In this document: in pieces, positions 26,778 to 36,022 of the stretch
How positions within the stretch are numbered: the stretch's first letter is position 1
Layout: each line of letters starts with the position of its first letter
Assembly (NCBI GenBank): GCA_022819945.1
Contig: JAJEGI010000045.1
Span: 1 to 64,000 of the forward strand
DNA: 64,000 nt
Reading direction: 5' to 3'
Source of the DNA: Candidatus Poribacteria bacterium
GTDB taxonomy: Bacteria; Poribacteria; WGA-4E; WGA-3G
Translations under genes and position numbers: made by a program
The notes under the pieces: generated by a model
Seen by the model: only the letters and a program-made list of their open reading frames with translations
Database searches by the model: none
Told to the model about the DNA's origin: nothing

Positions 26778-26784
26778 TCTCCTT

Positions 26785-27366
26785 TCAAATTTCGTTGTTT
26801 TCCCACAGTGGACGTAGGAGTGTTTGTAACCGTTTTACTGCGCGGTGGAGGTGAATTTTCACGGTACCTTCCGCCATATCCAACGTTTCAGCAACCTCTT
26901 TAAGTTGCAAACCTTCATATCGGCTTAGCATGAAGACTGCTTTCTGTTTCGGGGAGAGTTGATCAACAGCTTCACGGATAATGAGACCCCGTTCTTTCTC
27001 TTCGAGTTGCTTCTCCGGATTACTATGGAGATCGGTAGCGACGAGGTTTGCTTCTGGAACTTCTGTGTCGTCCAACGCATAGACAGGGTGACGCGCTTTC
27101 GCACGGTGGTAATCGATAGCAAGATTGGACGCAATCTTGTAAAGCCATGTCGAAAATTTGGCTTTCGGTTGCCAACCTTCTAAGGCGCGGTACGCTTTGA
27201 AGAAGACTTCGATGGTGATGTCCTCAGCATCCTCATAATTTCTCACTGAACGCAGAAGATACGAGAAAATCTTGGATTTGTAACGTTTCATCAACTCATC
27301 AAAGGCATTTTGGCGGCCGGCTTGAAATTGAGCGACTAACAATTCATCATCAATCAATTTGTCCAT
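26785..27366 (-). CDS. ECF-family RNA polymerase sigma factor
   Basis: This 193-residue sigma-70 family group 4 protein has region 2 from about residue 25 (FDELMKRYKSKIFSYLLRSV, then EDITIEVFFKAYRAL, STWLYKIASNLAIDYHR). Region 4 runs from about residue 130 (LSPKQKAVFMLSRYEGLQL, then ETLDMAEGTVKIHLHRAVKRL). It would redirect RNA polymerase to a small regulon when released by the adjacent anti-sigma factor. A MITE-like element separates the two genes but leaves them co-oriented. Confidence 0.94.
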   Translation of the reverse strand: MDKLIDDELLVAQFQAGRQNAFDELMKRYKSKIFSYLLRSVRNYEDAEDITIEVFFKAYRALEGWQPKAKFSTWLYKIASNLAIDYHRAKARHPVYALDDTEVPEANLVATDLHSNPEKQLEEKERGLIIREAVDQLSPKQKAVFMLSRYEGLQLKEVAETLDMAEGTVKIHLHRAVKRLQTLLRPLWENNEI

Positions 27367-27814
27367 AAGTCCCGACTTTGATTATCGGTTAAAGTTGTGC
27401 CTCACCTAAGGTAGAGGTGGACAATTGCGTGCTAACACTCTCTTAAACGGAGGCCGTTACAATAAGTTTACAGAATTTATGAAGGATTGTCAAGATTTTT
27501 TCATAGGTGGTTATCAGTTTTCAGTCGTCAGTTTTGTAAAGGCGATATATTATAACAGCCAGCCATCAGATGTCAAACTCGATTACACTTTTCTGGTTGC
27601 TGATGCTTTTCCGTTTAACGGATGGAGAGCTGGTTTGAAACCTCGTTATAAGGCAAACCAGCATTAAAAACCGAAAGGTTCTGAATATGTCGTTAAAAAT
27701 ACTTGATTTTCGTGAGCAGTTGATTTAAAATGTGGATTCATAAGGAGAACGGAATTAATAGGATTGTAGGACGCGGTCTCGGACTGCAGTTCTACGCTAA
27801 TGGAGGTATTATTT
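27367..27814. other. Intergenic region between divergent sigma and DUF3500 genes
   Basis: About 450 bases with no convincing gene. It holds a short heptad-like run near 27508-27530 and inverted GCTGGTTTG/CAAACCAGC arms near 27630-27663. A promoter-like TTGATT-17-TAAAAT for the downstream gene lies at 27703-27731. An 80-codon frame at 27425 has no ribosome site or recognisable motif. Confidence 0.5.
27703..27731 (+). promoter_or_regulatory. Sigma70-type promoter for the DUF3500 gene
   Basis: TTGATT at 27703-27708 and TAAAAT at 27726-27731 have a 17-base spacer. The same TAAAAT -10 recurs in three other promoters of the window. Confidence 0.45.
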
Positions 27815-28924
27815 GTGGCACACACACATACCGATGCCGAACTGAAGCCTTTGTTTATCCCCGCTTCAGCAACAGCCGAGCAGATGGCACAGGCAGCGGG
27901 AAACTTTCTGGATACACTGACACCGCCTTTACGCGGGAAAGCGGCACTCCCATTTGACGGAAACGAACGGTTCCGATGGCACTACATCCCCATTGAAATG
28001 TGGGAACGCGAAGGTGTCTCCCTCAAAGAACTCAACACGAAACAGCAAGAGGCAGCGTTTGCTCTCATGGAGAGTGGGTTAAGTGCGAAAGGCTATCAGA
28101 AAGCCCGCGCAATTATCAATTTGGAGACAACACTCGGTGAGATTGAGAAGGCTGCCGGGGAAGCCCGACTTGTGCGGGATCCGGGGTTCTATTTTTTCAC
28201 CGTATTTGGAGATCCGACAGGCAACGGCGCGTGGGGGTGGCGTGCTGAAGGACATCATGTCTCGCTCAATTTTACCGTTGTTAATCGCGAACTCATTTCG
28301 CCGAACCCATCATTCTTCGGTTCAAACCCGGCAGAGGTGCCGCAAGGCGATAAAAAAGGTTTAAGAGTCCTCTCTGCAGAAGAAGATATAGCACGCAGAC
28401 TCCTTACAAGTTTGAATGCCACGCAGAAGGGACAAACAATCATCAATGCGGAGGCACCATCTGATATTTTGACGCGCGATGTCCCTAAAGTTGAATTTGA
28501 AAGCGTTGAAGGGTTAGCCGCCGAGGCCATGGAGACGCACCAGCGCGAAATCTTGATGGAACTTGTTCATGAATACATTGATCGGCTCCCTGATGAAGTT
28601 GCCCAAATTGAACGCAGTAAACTACGTGAGGGGAGTGTTAACGACATCCACTTCGCATGGGCAGGCGGTGAAGCACCGAAGACACCGCACTACTATAGGC
28701 TGCACGGTCCGTTTTTCTTTGTAGAGTATGATAACACACAGAATAATGCGAACCATATCCATTCTGTGTGGCGACACATCGCAGACGACTTTGGTGTCGA
28801 TCTGCTTCGGTTGCACTACCATAAAGCAAATCATCACGATCATGACCACGATCACGACCATAATCACGACCACAATCATGACCACGACCATGATCACGAT
28901 CATGACCACGACGACGATCATTAG
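27815..28924 (+). CDS. DUF3500 domain protein with His/Asp-rich metal-binding tail
   Basis: This 369-residue protein matches DUF3500, whose biochemical role is not established. Landmarks are WHYIPIEMWEREGVSL, FTVFGDPTGNGAWGWRAEGHH and HYYRLHGPFFFVEYDN. The last thirty or so residues are an almost uninterrupted alternation of His and Asp (HDHDHDHDHNHDH-type), a probable Zn/Ni/Cu-binding tail. The start is GTG at 27815 with GGAGG seven bases upstream; an ATG at 27800 overlaps that site. No signal peptide is obvious. A MITE-like element begins five bases after the stop, and a terminator follows. Confidence 0.85.
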   Translation: MAHTHTDAELKPLFIPASATAEQMAQAAGNFLDTLTPPLRGKAALPFDGNERFRWHYIPIEMWEREGVSLKELNTKQQEAAFALMESGLSAKGYQKARAIINLETTLGEIEKAAGEARLVRDPGFYFFTVFGDPTGNGAWGWRAEGHHVSLNFTVVNRELISPNPSFFGSNPAEVPQGDKKGLRVLSAEEDIARRLLTSLNATQKGQTIINAEAPSDILTRDVPKVEFESVEGLAAEAMETHQREILMELVHEYIDRLPDEVAQIERSKLREGSVNDIHFAWAGGEAPKTPHYYRLHGPFFFVEYDNTQNNANHIHSVWRHIADDFGVDLLRLHYHKANHHDHDHDHDHNHDHNHDHDHDHDHDHDDDH

Positions 28925-28928
28925 GTGG

Positions 28929-29011
28929 AGGTCCTACGCACTGCAGGGTTTTTGCTTGGGTATTTCTGCGGGGTTTCAAACCTCGCCTGCGATGGGGCTG
29001 GGTAAGTCCTA
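28929..29011. repeat. MITE-like palindromic element, copy B
   Basis: An inverted copy of the family, with ends AGGTCCTACGCA and GGTAAGTCCTA and core GGGGTTTCAAACCTCGCC. It lies immediately after the DUF3500 stop codon. Confidence 0.75.
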
Positions 29012-29020
29012 ATCGAAATA

Positions 29021-29050
29021 AAAAAGCCGCCAATAATCTTGGCGGCTTTT
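29021..29050. terminator. Bidirectional rho-independent terminator
   Basis: The hairpin AAAAGCCGCC / GGCGGCTTTT has a nine-base loop, with an A-tract on one side and a T-tract on the other. It lies between the convergent DUF3500 and CBM9-like genes. Confidence 0.88.
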
Positions 29051-29071
29051 CTCATATTTGACTGATTTTTG

Positions 29072-29929
29072 TTATCGGGCAGATTTCAGTTTGCCCCATG
29101 TCGTGGTGAGTTTATCAGCGGCTTCAACGGCGGTTACTGCTGTACTACTGAGAACGACGAGTCCAGTTTTTTCGGAATTCTTACCGTAAACAACAGCGTG
29201 TGGGTACCATCCGTCCCAGCCTTTCTGTCCATTCTGCCCGTCGCCTGTGTCGCCATCGTTGACACAGATGCCGACTCCGATTTCCATCCCTTCGCTGAAT
29301 TGATCGCCTTCAATTTGAAGTTCTGTTGCGGGGAATCTAAACTCGTAGTAGGTCTTTTTTCCACCTTCATCTCGGACAATTGCGGCATCCTCATCAGCAA
29401 TTCCTGGACTACCGTTTGTCCTTTCGTTCTGCAGGATGACATTTTCTGCGGTGCCATCCAAACCGATGTTATAAAGGAAGAGGGGCAGCCCGGCTTCGCG
29501 TTTACCAGTCGGTTCAAAAGCGAGTTGTGCGCCGTCGCCGTTCCATGCAGCAGCGGCAGCGTGTTCATGTGTGTCGTCAGTGACGCTGAGTGCGAGATAA
29601 AGTGCGTCTGCATCCCATGCGAACATAAAACAGGTTTCGTGGTCGTCGGCATCGCTCCAGGTGCCGCCACCGAATTCTTCAAAAGCTTTAATGTCGCCAC
29701 CATTGGCTTCAAATAAGACCCCACAGAACGCGGTTCCGTCAGTCCCTGTAACAGCATTCATGATCTCATCCCATTCGCTCAGGTCGCCATCAATATTAAC
29801 GTCAACACCTGTAGGTGCGTTGTAGACATCATGGGTCTCGTTCCGCCACTGTGCTTTCGCAATACCGATTGTGAACAGGAATATAGTGATTGTGGCCAGA
29901 GCGGTGAAGTTAAAAACAACTTTTTTCAT
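29072..29929 (-). CDS. Secreted CBM9/DOMON-like protein, paralogue 1
   Basis: This 285-residue protein has a signal peptide (MKKVVFNFTALATITIFLFT, ending AKAQ). A carbohydrate-binding family 9-like beta-sandwich follows: DVNIDGDLSEWDEI at its start, then CFMFAWDADALYLALSVTDD, NGDGAQLAFEP and YYEFRFPATELQ, ending GICVNDGDTGDGQNGQKGWDG. It closes with ADKLTTTWGKLKSAR, a tail shared with two other secreted proteins here. It is about 60 percent similar to the neighbouring paralogue at 30013. A start at 29929 is chosen because AGGAAA precedes it and it opens the signal peptide. Likely extracellular sugar or glycan binding; the ligand is unknown. Confidence 0.85.
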   Translation of the reverse strand: MKKVVFNFTALATITIFLFTIGIAKAQWRNETHDVYNAPTGVDVNIDGDLSEWDEIMNAVTGTDGTAFCGVLFEANGGDIKAFEEFGGGTWSDADDHETCFMFAWDADALYLALSVTDDTHEHAAAAAWNGDGAQLAFEPTGKREAGLPLFLYNIGLDGTAENVILQNERTNGSPGIADEDAAIVRDEGGKKTYYEFRFPATELQIEGDQFSEGMEIGVGICVNDGDTGDGQNGQKGWDGWYPHAVVYGKNSEKTGLVVLSSTAVTAVEAADKLTTTWGKLKSAR

Positions 29930-30012
29930 TTTAAATTTCCTCTCTATGTATTGTTGTGAACACCGGTAGCACAACAGATGTACTACCGGTTATTAGTGAT
30001 AAAATCGGTTGG

Positions 30013-30846
30013 TTATTGTGCGGATTTCAGTTCGCCCCATGTTGTTGCTAACTTATTTGCCGCTTCAACAGCGAGGACTTCATCGGTAAGGGTAACCAGT
30101 CCCGTATTTTCCGAATTTTTGCCGAAGACGATAGAGTGTGTATACCAACCACTCCATCCCTTTTGCCCACCCTGTCCAGCGGCTTTATCGCCATCATTAA
30201 CACAGATACCGAGGCCGAACTTATCTCCTGCGCTGAATTTATCGCCTTTGGCTTGTAACTCTTCAGCCGTGAATCTGAGTTCGTAGTAGGTTTTCTTTTG
30301 CCCTTCGTTTCGGACAACGGCGATGTCATCGCCGGGGACGATACCTGCGCCGCCGGGGTTTTCATTTAGAGCCCCCGGGAGTATATCCTTCGCTTTATCG
30401 TCTAAACCGACATTGTAGAGAAACATGGGTATTCCAGCAGAACGTTTGCCGCTCATTTCAAAGGCGAGCTGTGCGCCATCACCGTTCCACGCAGCGGCAT
30501 TTGCGTGTTCATGCTCGTCATCAGTAACGATAAGCCCAATATAGACGGCTTTTGAATTCCATACGATCATGAAACAGGTTTCGTGGTCATCAGCACCTGT
30601 CCATTTACCGCCGCCGTGTTCCTGAAAGACATTACCTTGATATTCAACACCGCAGAAAGGTTTTCCGTTGGTGCCTGTGACTGCGTCAAGAATTCCATCC
30701 CATTCGCCAAGATCACCGTCGATCTTAACATCAAGCCCTGTGAGGGCTTTATATTCATCATGGGTTTTACTACGCCACTGTGCGTCTGCTACAGTGCTTG
30801 CGAGTAAAACCAGTAGTGCTATTGCGATCAAAACATAATTCTTCAT
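30013..30846 (-). CDS. Secreted CBM9/DOMON-like protein, paralogue 2
   Basis: This 277-residue protein has a signal peptide MKNYVLIAIALLVLLASTVA ending ADAQ. It has the same fold as its neighbour: DVKIDGDLGEWDGI, CFMIVWNSKAVYIGLIVTDD, NGDGAQLAFEM, YYELRFTAEELQ, LGICVNDGDK. The tail ANKLATTWGELKSAQ matches the shared C-terminal motif. A tandem duplication probably produced the pair. The ATG at 30846 has GGAGA upstream; longer frames run into a MITE-like element at 30861-30934. Likely extracellular carbohydrate binding. Confidence 0.86.
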   Translation of the reverse strand: MKNYVLIAIALLVLLASTVADAQWRSKTHDEYKALTGLDVKIDGDLGEWDGILDAVTGTNGKPFCGVEYQGNVFQEHGGGKWTGADDHETCFMIVWNSKAVYIGLIVTDDEHEHANAAAWNGDGAQLAFEMSGKRSAGIPMFLYNVGLDDKAKDILPGALNENPGGAGIVPGDDIAVVRNEGQKKTYYELRFTAEELQAKGDKFSAGDKFGLGICVNDGDKAAGQGGQKGWSGWYTHSIVFGKNSENTGLVTLTDEVLAVEAANKLATTWGELKSAQ

Positions 30847-30860
30847 TTTTTTTCTCCAAT

Positions 30861-30934
30861 ATGACTTACGCATTTTTCTATGCCCTGCTGGCGGGGTTTC
30901 AAACCCCGCCAGCAAGGGCGGATGCGTAAGTCTT
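30861..30934. repeat. MITE-like palindromic element, copy C
   Basis: Ends ATGACTTACGCA and TGCGTAAGTCT flank a perfect 12-base-arm palindrome at 30888-30912 (CTGGCGGGGTTT / AAACCCCGCCAG). At 74 bp it is the shortest copy and may represent the minimal unit. Confidence 0.8.
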
Positions 30935-30941
30935 GTTCATG

Positions 30942-32507
30942 TTAGCGGTCACCGATAATTTTATTATTTTTATCGCCACCCAGACAGAGAATATAGCGAT
31001 CGCTTGTCCCTATATACACGAACCCATTGGCAACCGCGGGTGATGAATAGAGTTCAATATTTCGGGTGACAGTTCTTGCGTTAAATTCCCATTTTACTTT
31101 TCCATCTTCAGTAGACAAAGCGTAGATGTTTCCATTTTTCGTCGCGGCGTAGAGGGTGTCCGGTGTTACAGCAGGCGAAGACACAACTGGTGCGCCGAGT
31201 CCCGTTTGCCAGTTCCGTTTTCCGTCCGTCGCTCTGAGGCAATAAACGGATCCATCGCGGGAACCGAAAGTAACGTAGTCGTTCTGAACGGCGATTGCTG
31301 TGAAGACAGCGTCTTTCGCTTCGTATTCCCATACAGTGTCACCGGTTTCAGCATCGAGAGCGACGACTTTACCAGCAGGTATTGGATCACTCTCCGAGAA
31401 ATTGCCGCGTCCAAGTCCGAAAAAGACAAGATTTTCATGTGCGCTCGGGCTTCCCCATACAGGGTACGGCATCTGCTTCGACCAGATTTCAGTCCCTGTT
31501 TGTGCATCAACTGCGTAAATCCGGTAATCGCCATAGCCTGTACCGAAGTATAATTTGTCTTTGTGCACAACGGGCGACATATCTGCGTGGACCCCTTTAT
31601 AGTGCCAAATTTCCTGTCCCTCTAAAGCATCGATGCAGTAGATGCCATCAGCACCTGCTGTGAAATAGAGTTTCCCTTGGCTGATAAAAGGTGTTGATTC
31701 AACATGACTCGCTGTTTCAAAGGACCAGATCTGTTCACCTGTTTTTGCGTCAAGGCACCGGAGATGGCAATTGCTATCCTCATGATACCCTTCGCCGATA
31801 TAGACCCTACCACCAGCCACCGCAGGTGACGAGAAGATTGGCGTAGGGGAAGCGTGCCGCCAGATGACCTCTCGTGAATCCGTATCAATGCAGTATGTGG
31901 CACCACGCAATGAAAAGATTGAACCGTGCGAAGAACCTATATAAAGCCGATTGCCCACGACCGCAGGTGATGACGAGAAGTCAACCGCCATCGCGTCTTC
32001 TTCTTTGAGGATCCATGCGGGGGTTCCAGTTGTTGGTCCGGGCTGAGCATCTAAATGTCCCGTCCGATACTTTCCACCTCGGAAAGTTGGCCATGTCCTA
32101 ATCCCTTTTACATGATTGGCACCGGCGATTACGGTGGTCGGTGTCTGCATCATTTGGTAGATCCCCAACGTGGTGCCGAAGAGGATAATCACACCGATAA
32201 CAGCCACGGCAATCTTGTGGGCACTCGCGAAGTCGCGGAACTTGTAGAAGAACATTTTCGTGGTATCACGCGCAAACACGAGGGCGGTTATCAACGCGAC
32301 ACCAACGAAGGCGAGAATCTGTGGGATGATGCTCAACAATGCAGTGAGCGGTCCGAGAAGCTGCGGAATAACTGCATACGCGGGGCTTGCTGTAGACAAG
32401 AAAAGAACGGTGAAGCACAGTGTTAGCAGCAGTTTGGCAGAGAAACTGAACTTCCATGCCGGATGTCTATGTTCCTTTATCCCGTGTTTTAAGTTCGCTT
32501 TTTTCAT
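30942..32507 (-). CDS. Membrane-anchored PQQ-like beta-propeller protein
   Basis: This 521-residue protein has three hydrophobic segments in its first 125 residues (about 25-47, 52-80 and 97-120). A PQQ-like/BamB-type propeller follows from about residue 130 to 515. Repeats take the form VVGNRLYIGSSHGSIFSL, CIDTDSREVIWRH, VYIGEGYHE and CLDAKTGEQIWSF. Such propellers act as scaffolds or as dehydrogenase cores. No PQQ-dehydrogenase catalytic signature was noticed, so a scaffold or sensor role is more likely. It is on the same strand as the next upstream gene, 21 bases away. Confidence 0.85.
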   Translation of the reverse strand: MKKANLKHGIKEHRHPAWKFSFSAKLLLTLCFTVLFLSTASPAYAVIPQLLGPLTALLSIIPQILAFVGVALITALVFARDTTKMFFYKFRDFASAHKIAVAVIGVIILFGTTLGIYQMMQTPTTVIAGANHVKGIRTWPTFRGGKYRTGHLDAQPGPTTGTPAWILKEEDAMAVDFSSSPAVVGNRLYIGSSHGSIFSLRGATYCIDTDSREVIWRHASPTPIFSSPAVAGGRVYIGEGYHEDSNCHLRCLDAKTGEQIWSFETASHVESTPFISQGKLYFTAGADGIYCIDALEGQEIWHYKGVHADMSPVVHKDKLYFGTGYGDYRIYAVDAQTGTEIWSKQMPYPVWGSPSAHENLVFFGLGRGNFSESDPIPAGKVVALDAETGDTVWEYEAKDAVFTAIAVQNDYVTFGSRDGSVYCLRATDGKRNWQTGLGAPVVSSPAVTPDTLYAATKNGNIYALSTEDGKVKWEFNARTVTRNIELYSSPAVANGFVYIGTSDRYILCLGGDKNNKIIGDR

Positions 32508-32528
32508 AGGTAATTACCTCACATCTTA

Positions 32529-33692
32529 TCAAGATTTTTCCAGGAACTCGACAGCGAAATGCACCAGGTTTTCAAGCATTCGGCGATTTTTATCGACTTC
32601 CCTTTTTTCACTGTTACGGAGATTGGTGATAAGATACATACCTTTACCATATCGCAGTTTAGCGACGACAATCTCTTTGCCATGGTTGGTGGTTGCCAGT
32701 ACTTGATATTTTTCATTCCATCCGCTCCATGAATCGTCAAGGGCGAGTTGTCCTGATTGGATATGGTGGGGTGCTTTAAAGAGTTCCCCAGCATTGGAAG
32801 TCGGTTGAAAATCATTTCTTCGTGAACTCTCTACGCCGTTGAGGGGTTCCGGTAACCATCCAGTCCGGCACGGACGATCCTCATCGCTATCCTGCCCAGA
32901 GACGATGACAACACCACCGTTTTTCACAAATTCTTTAATCCGATTTTCTTGTGTATTGTTAAGACGGTATCTCCCATCTCGTGAGAGCGTCCGGAAGCCG
33001 ATCCATAAGATATCTGCCTTGCCGAGCTTGGGTAGGTCGCGATTCGTTGTTCCGTCATAGGCAATCCAGCGGTCTCCTATTGAATTGATGCTGGAGATAA
33101 CAGGGTACTCTGCCTTATAACTGTCTGTCCTGAGGAAATGGAGTTGGATGGCATCTTCTCCCAACATGGCATCCAGTTCTTTCTGAAAATCGACCGTTGA
33201 ATCCCGCTTTGAGACTTTGTCTCTGTTGAGGTATACTTCAACGTGTGTAAACGACCACCAACCCCATTCGTTTCTCTGTTTTGTGGTTTGGGTTTGAAAC
33301 CATTTCCCATTTATATGTGCAAGGCTATCAATGCGTCTGCCCTCTTTGAGATAAAAGACGATAATGGGTCTACCCTGTTTCATGAGCCCCATCGCTTCTT
33401 CTCGGTGATCCTTCTCTCCTTTGTAGGTATCAAGTCGGATTTTGATCTCGTCAAACTCAGGGTTGCCTTTCAGGTATTTTTCGACCTTAATTTTCGCAGT
33501 TTGACGTTTGGTGTTGACTTCTGAAACCGTCCCGAAGAGAATGTTGCTGCTTTCGCTGACGATTTGCGGTACACTATAACGTTTTGCGATATAGCCTTCT
33601 GAAACCTGTTGATGTAGCAGTAGAAGACCTACAATAAATAGACTCAGAAGGTAAAACGGTTTCCAAATACGTTGTAATTTGTAAGTCCTCAT
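32529..33692 (-). CDS. Membrane-anchored protein with GATase-like C-terminal domain
   Basis: This 387-residue protein has one N-terminal membrane helix (PFYLLSLFIVGLLLLHQQ). A small beta domain follows (SNILFGTVSEVNTKRQTAKI). The C-terminal region resembles class I glutamine amidotransferase-like/DUF4159 folds (ADILWIGFRTLSRDGRY, EFVKNGGVVIVSGQD, YGKGMYLITNLRNS). No catalytic Cys-His pair is apparent, so an enzymatic role is doubtful. It is adjacent to the PQQ-propeller gene on the same strand and may be its partner. I do not recognise a specific function. Confidence 0.7.
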   Translation of the reverse strand: MRTYKLQRIWKPFYLLSLFIVGLLLLHQQVSEGYIAKRYSVPQIVSESSNILFGTVSEVNTKRQTAKIKVEKYLKGNPEFDEIKIRLDTYKGEKDHREEAMGLMKQGRPIIVFYLKEGRRIDSLAHINGKWFQTQTTKQRNEWGWWSFTHVEVYLNRDKVSKRDSTVDFQKELDAMLGEDAIQLHFLRTDSYKAEYPVISSINSIGDRWIAYDGTTNRDLPKLGKADILWIGFRTLSRDGRYRLNNTQENRIKEFVKNGGVVIVSGQDSDEDRPCRTGWLPEPLNGVESSRRNDFQPTSNAGELFKAPHHIQSGQLALDDSWSGWNEKYQVLATTNHGKEIVVAKLRYGKGMYLITNLRNSEKREVDKNRRMLENLVHFAVEFLEKS

Positions 33693-33947
33693 TGAATTTA
33701 TCTCCTATTTTAATTTTCTGATCGGATATGCTTAAAGGGTTTACACTTGTATCGTAAACTTTTAGTTTGCGCCACATAAGCCACAAAGTAGATGAAGATT
33801 AAATAAATATTTCGGTAAAATAATAAAATATCCAATGAGGTTACCACAGCGTTTCTGACGCATATCCGTTGCGGTTAGAAACCGCACCTACCGGTCCTGG
33901 GAATTACCGATTTAAATACTTAGACTTCATAAAGTTTGTGCTACAAT

Positions 33948-35057
33948 TTACTGTGCTTTTCCTCTTGCTGCGATATCCCATACAGATTCGACAATCCCGT
34001 TACGGATACCGTAGTATCTGTCGTGGAGGTTAACTGTCGTACAACAGTGCGATGGTAAAATTTCAAGTTTATCCCCGGGTTTGAGGGAGAAATTTTCGTC
34101 GGACACCAACATTTTTCCGTGTTCCTCGGAAAGTCCTGTCATCTCTATTCCATTTATACCAACGGGTTGTGGGATACCGAATTCTTTTGCGAGAACTTTC
34201 AAACCAGTATCCACAATCATTCGATCTGCGCTTGGACGGCTCACAACGGTTGCCAAAACCGACAACGAGCAGTCAAACTGGTCTCCGACGCCTTGGACAT
34301 TTCGGTAAGTGGAATCCATAAAGACGTAGGAGCCTGCCTGCACCTCTGTCATCTCTGGGATGCTTCCAGTGATGTTAAAAGTGCCGGTCCCGCCCCCGCT
34401 CATGATGGAGACCTCTATGCCGTGCTTTTCGAGGTGGTGTTTTGTATCCACGAGGCGTTGCATCGCCTCACGTGTAGCGGTATCGCGTTCTGCTCGGTTC
34501 GGCTTCGCGACGGTATGTCCCTCATAGCCCATTAACCCTTCAAAAATCAAGTTCGGACTTCGGCGTATCTGTTCTGCTAATTCTAAGGCCGGTTTTCCGG
34601 GTTCAACGCCGCATCGGTCCATGCCGATATTGATTTCTATTAACATTCTGACAGTCGCGCCTTTGGCGGCAGCTGCCTCAGAGATGGCTTGCACGTTCTG
34701 AGGACTGTCCACTGCAACCATAATCTCCGAATGTTTCGCGAGGTTGATGAGCCGTGCAATCTTATGCGGACCGACGATCTGATTGGCAATCAGTACATCT
34801 CGAATGCCTGCGTGAATCACGGCTTCTGCTTCGCCGAGTTTTGCGCAGGTAACACCGATGGCACCCGCTGCAACCTGTTTGTGTGAGATAATAGGTGTCT
34901 TATGCGTTTTTACGTGCGGTCTCAGATCTGCGTTGACTGTGCTAAAATAGTTCGCCATCGTCTCTATGTTGGCTTCCATTTTGTCGAGATCAATCAGCAG
35001 TGCGGGTGTATCCAATTCCGTTTTGTGCCTACCGATAAATGGTTCGCTGGTATTCAT
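33948..35057 (-). CDS. D-threonine aldolase/D-serine dehydratase-like PLP enzyme
   Basis: This 369-residue protein has the alanine racemase-like fold of the DSD1/D-threonine aldolase family. ADLRPHVKTHKT holds the PLP lysine. EINIGMDRCGV and SGGGTGTFNI follow. LPSHCCTTVNLHD near the C-terminus holds the His/Cys metal ligands. The family splits D-threonine or dehydrates D-serine-type 3-hydroxy-D-amino acids; the exact substrate is unresolved. ATG at 35057 has GGAGA upstream. The FAH-family gene ends ten bases before it on the same strand, so the two likely form an operon for degradation of an amino or sugar acid. Confidence 0.88.
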   Translation of the reverse strand: MNTSEPFIGRHKTELDTPALLIDLDKMEANIETMANYFSTVNADLRPHVKTHKTPIISHKQVAAGAIGVTCAKLGEAEAVIHAGIRDVLIANQIVGPHKIARLINLAKHSEIMVAVDSPQNVQAISEAAAAKGATVRMLIEINIGMDRCGVEPGKPALELAEQIRRSPNLIFEGLMGYEGHTVAKPNRAERDTATREAMQRLVDTKHHLEKHGIEVSIMSGGGTGTFNITGSIPEMTEVQAGSYVFMDSTYRNVQGVGDQFDCSLSVLATVVSRPSADRMIVDTGLKVLAKEFGIPQPVGINGIEMTGLSEEHGKMLVSDENFSLKPGDKLEILPSHCCTTVNLHDRYYGIRNGIVESVWDIAARGKAQ

Positions 35058-35067
35058 TAAGTGTCTC

Positions 35068-36021
35068 CTAAAGCTGCTTAACGGGGTTTGATAGCGTACC
35101 GAATCCTTCAATTTCTATCTGGACAATGTCGTCTGCGGCGAGAGGTAGATCGTTCGGTACGATGATACCTGTGCCGGTTGAGACAACGGTGCCAAGCGGC
35201 ACCGGGTTATCACGCATCAGGAATTCGGTGAGTTGTTCAAACTTCCAATTAATTTGAGAAGTATTTACTTCGCCTTGATAAATAACTTCTTCATTACGAA
35301 AAACGGTGCACTGCATGTCTAAGTTATATGGATCATCCACTTCGGAAGGTGTAAGGAACATCGGTCCAAGCGCACAACATCCATAAAAGACTTTAGATTG
35401 TGGAAGATAGAGCGGGTTATCGCGTTCAATATCCCATGCAGAAACATCATTGCAGAGGGTGTATCCGATGATTTCTCCGTCGCCACCGAGGATATAGGCA
35501 AGTTCTGGTTCTGTCGCGGTTAACACCGAATCGCTTCGGATGCCGATAAAGCCGTTTGGACCGACGCAGCGTGAAGGTGTTGCCTTGAAGAATATCTCAG
35601 GACGGTTCGCGTGATAAACACGGCTGTAGATATCCTGTTCGGAGTCGTCGTCTCGCATATCTGCGCTGCGTTTGTAGGTTACACCACACCCCCAGACTTC
35701 GGGCGGATCAATCGGCGGTAGGAGATGTGGTACATTTTCATCAGGCGCGACATCCAATTTTTTGAATGTAAGACCTTCAGGTTCAGTTGATGGCTCTTCT
35801 GCATCTGCAAACGACGGGAGTTGCATCGGCGCGGGGGTTGCCACCTTTTCTTGAATGTCGGCGAGTATGACGCCGAGGCTCATCTGTTCCTGATGTGCGA
35901 GTGCCAATACTTCTAATACACCGGGAGATTCCTCGCTCGTTACGTCAATTACTTCCTCGTCGCGGGTGACAATTCCGACCCGTTTGCCTAAATTGGGTAG
36001 GTGAAACTGAATTAACTTCAT
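35068..36021 (-). CDS. Fumarylacetoacetate hydrolase family protein
   Basis: This 317-residue protein has the FAH fold used by hydrolases, decarboxylases and dehydratases of 2-keto acids. Seen: VWGCGVTYKRSADMR, FFKATPSRCVGPN, TATEPELAYILG with acidic metal ligands, GYTLCNDVSAWDIE, and TVVSTGTGIIVP near the end. It probably acts on a 2-keto-3-deoxy-type sugar or amino-acid product. The adjacent aldolase-like gene ten bases downstream suggests a common catabolic route. The upstream region is entirely repeats. Confidence 0.9.
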   Translation of the reverse strand: MKLIQFHLPNLGKRVGIVTRDEEVIDVTSEESPGVLEVLALAHQEQMSLGVILADIQEKVATPAPMQLPSFADAEEPSTEPEGLTFKKLDVAPDENVPHLLPPIDPPEVWGCGVTYKRSADMRDDDSEQDIYSRVYHANRPEIFFKATPSRCVGPNGFIGIRSDSVLTATEPELAYILGGDGEIIGYTLCNDVSAWDIERDNPLYLPQSKVFYGCCALGPMFLTPSEVDDPYNLDMQCTVFRNEEVIYQGEVNTSQINWKFEQLTEFLMRDNPVPLGTVVSTGTGIIVPNDLPLAADDIVQIEIEGFGTLSNPVKQL

Positions 36022-36022
36022 G

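Noticed and set aside
27425..27667. An 80-codon plus-strand gene
   Set aside because: It translates repeat-like text (GGTTATCAGTTTTCAG) and has no ribosome site or motif.
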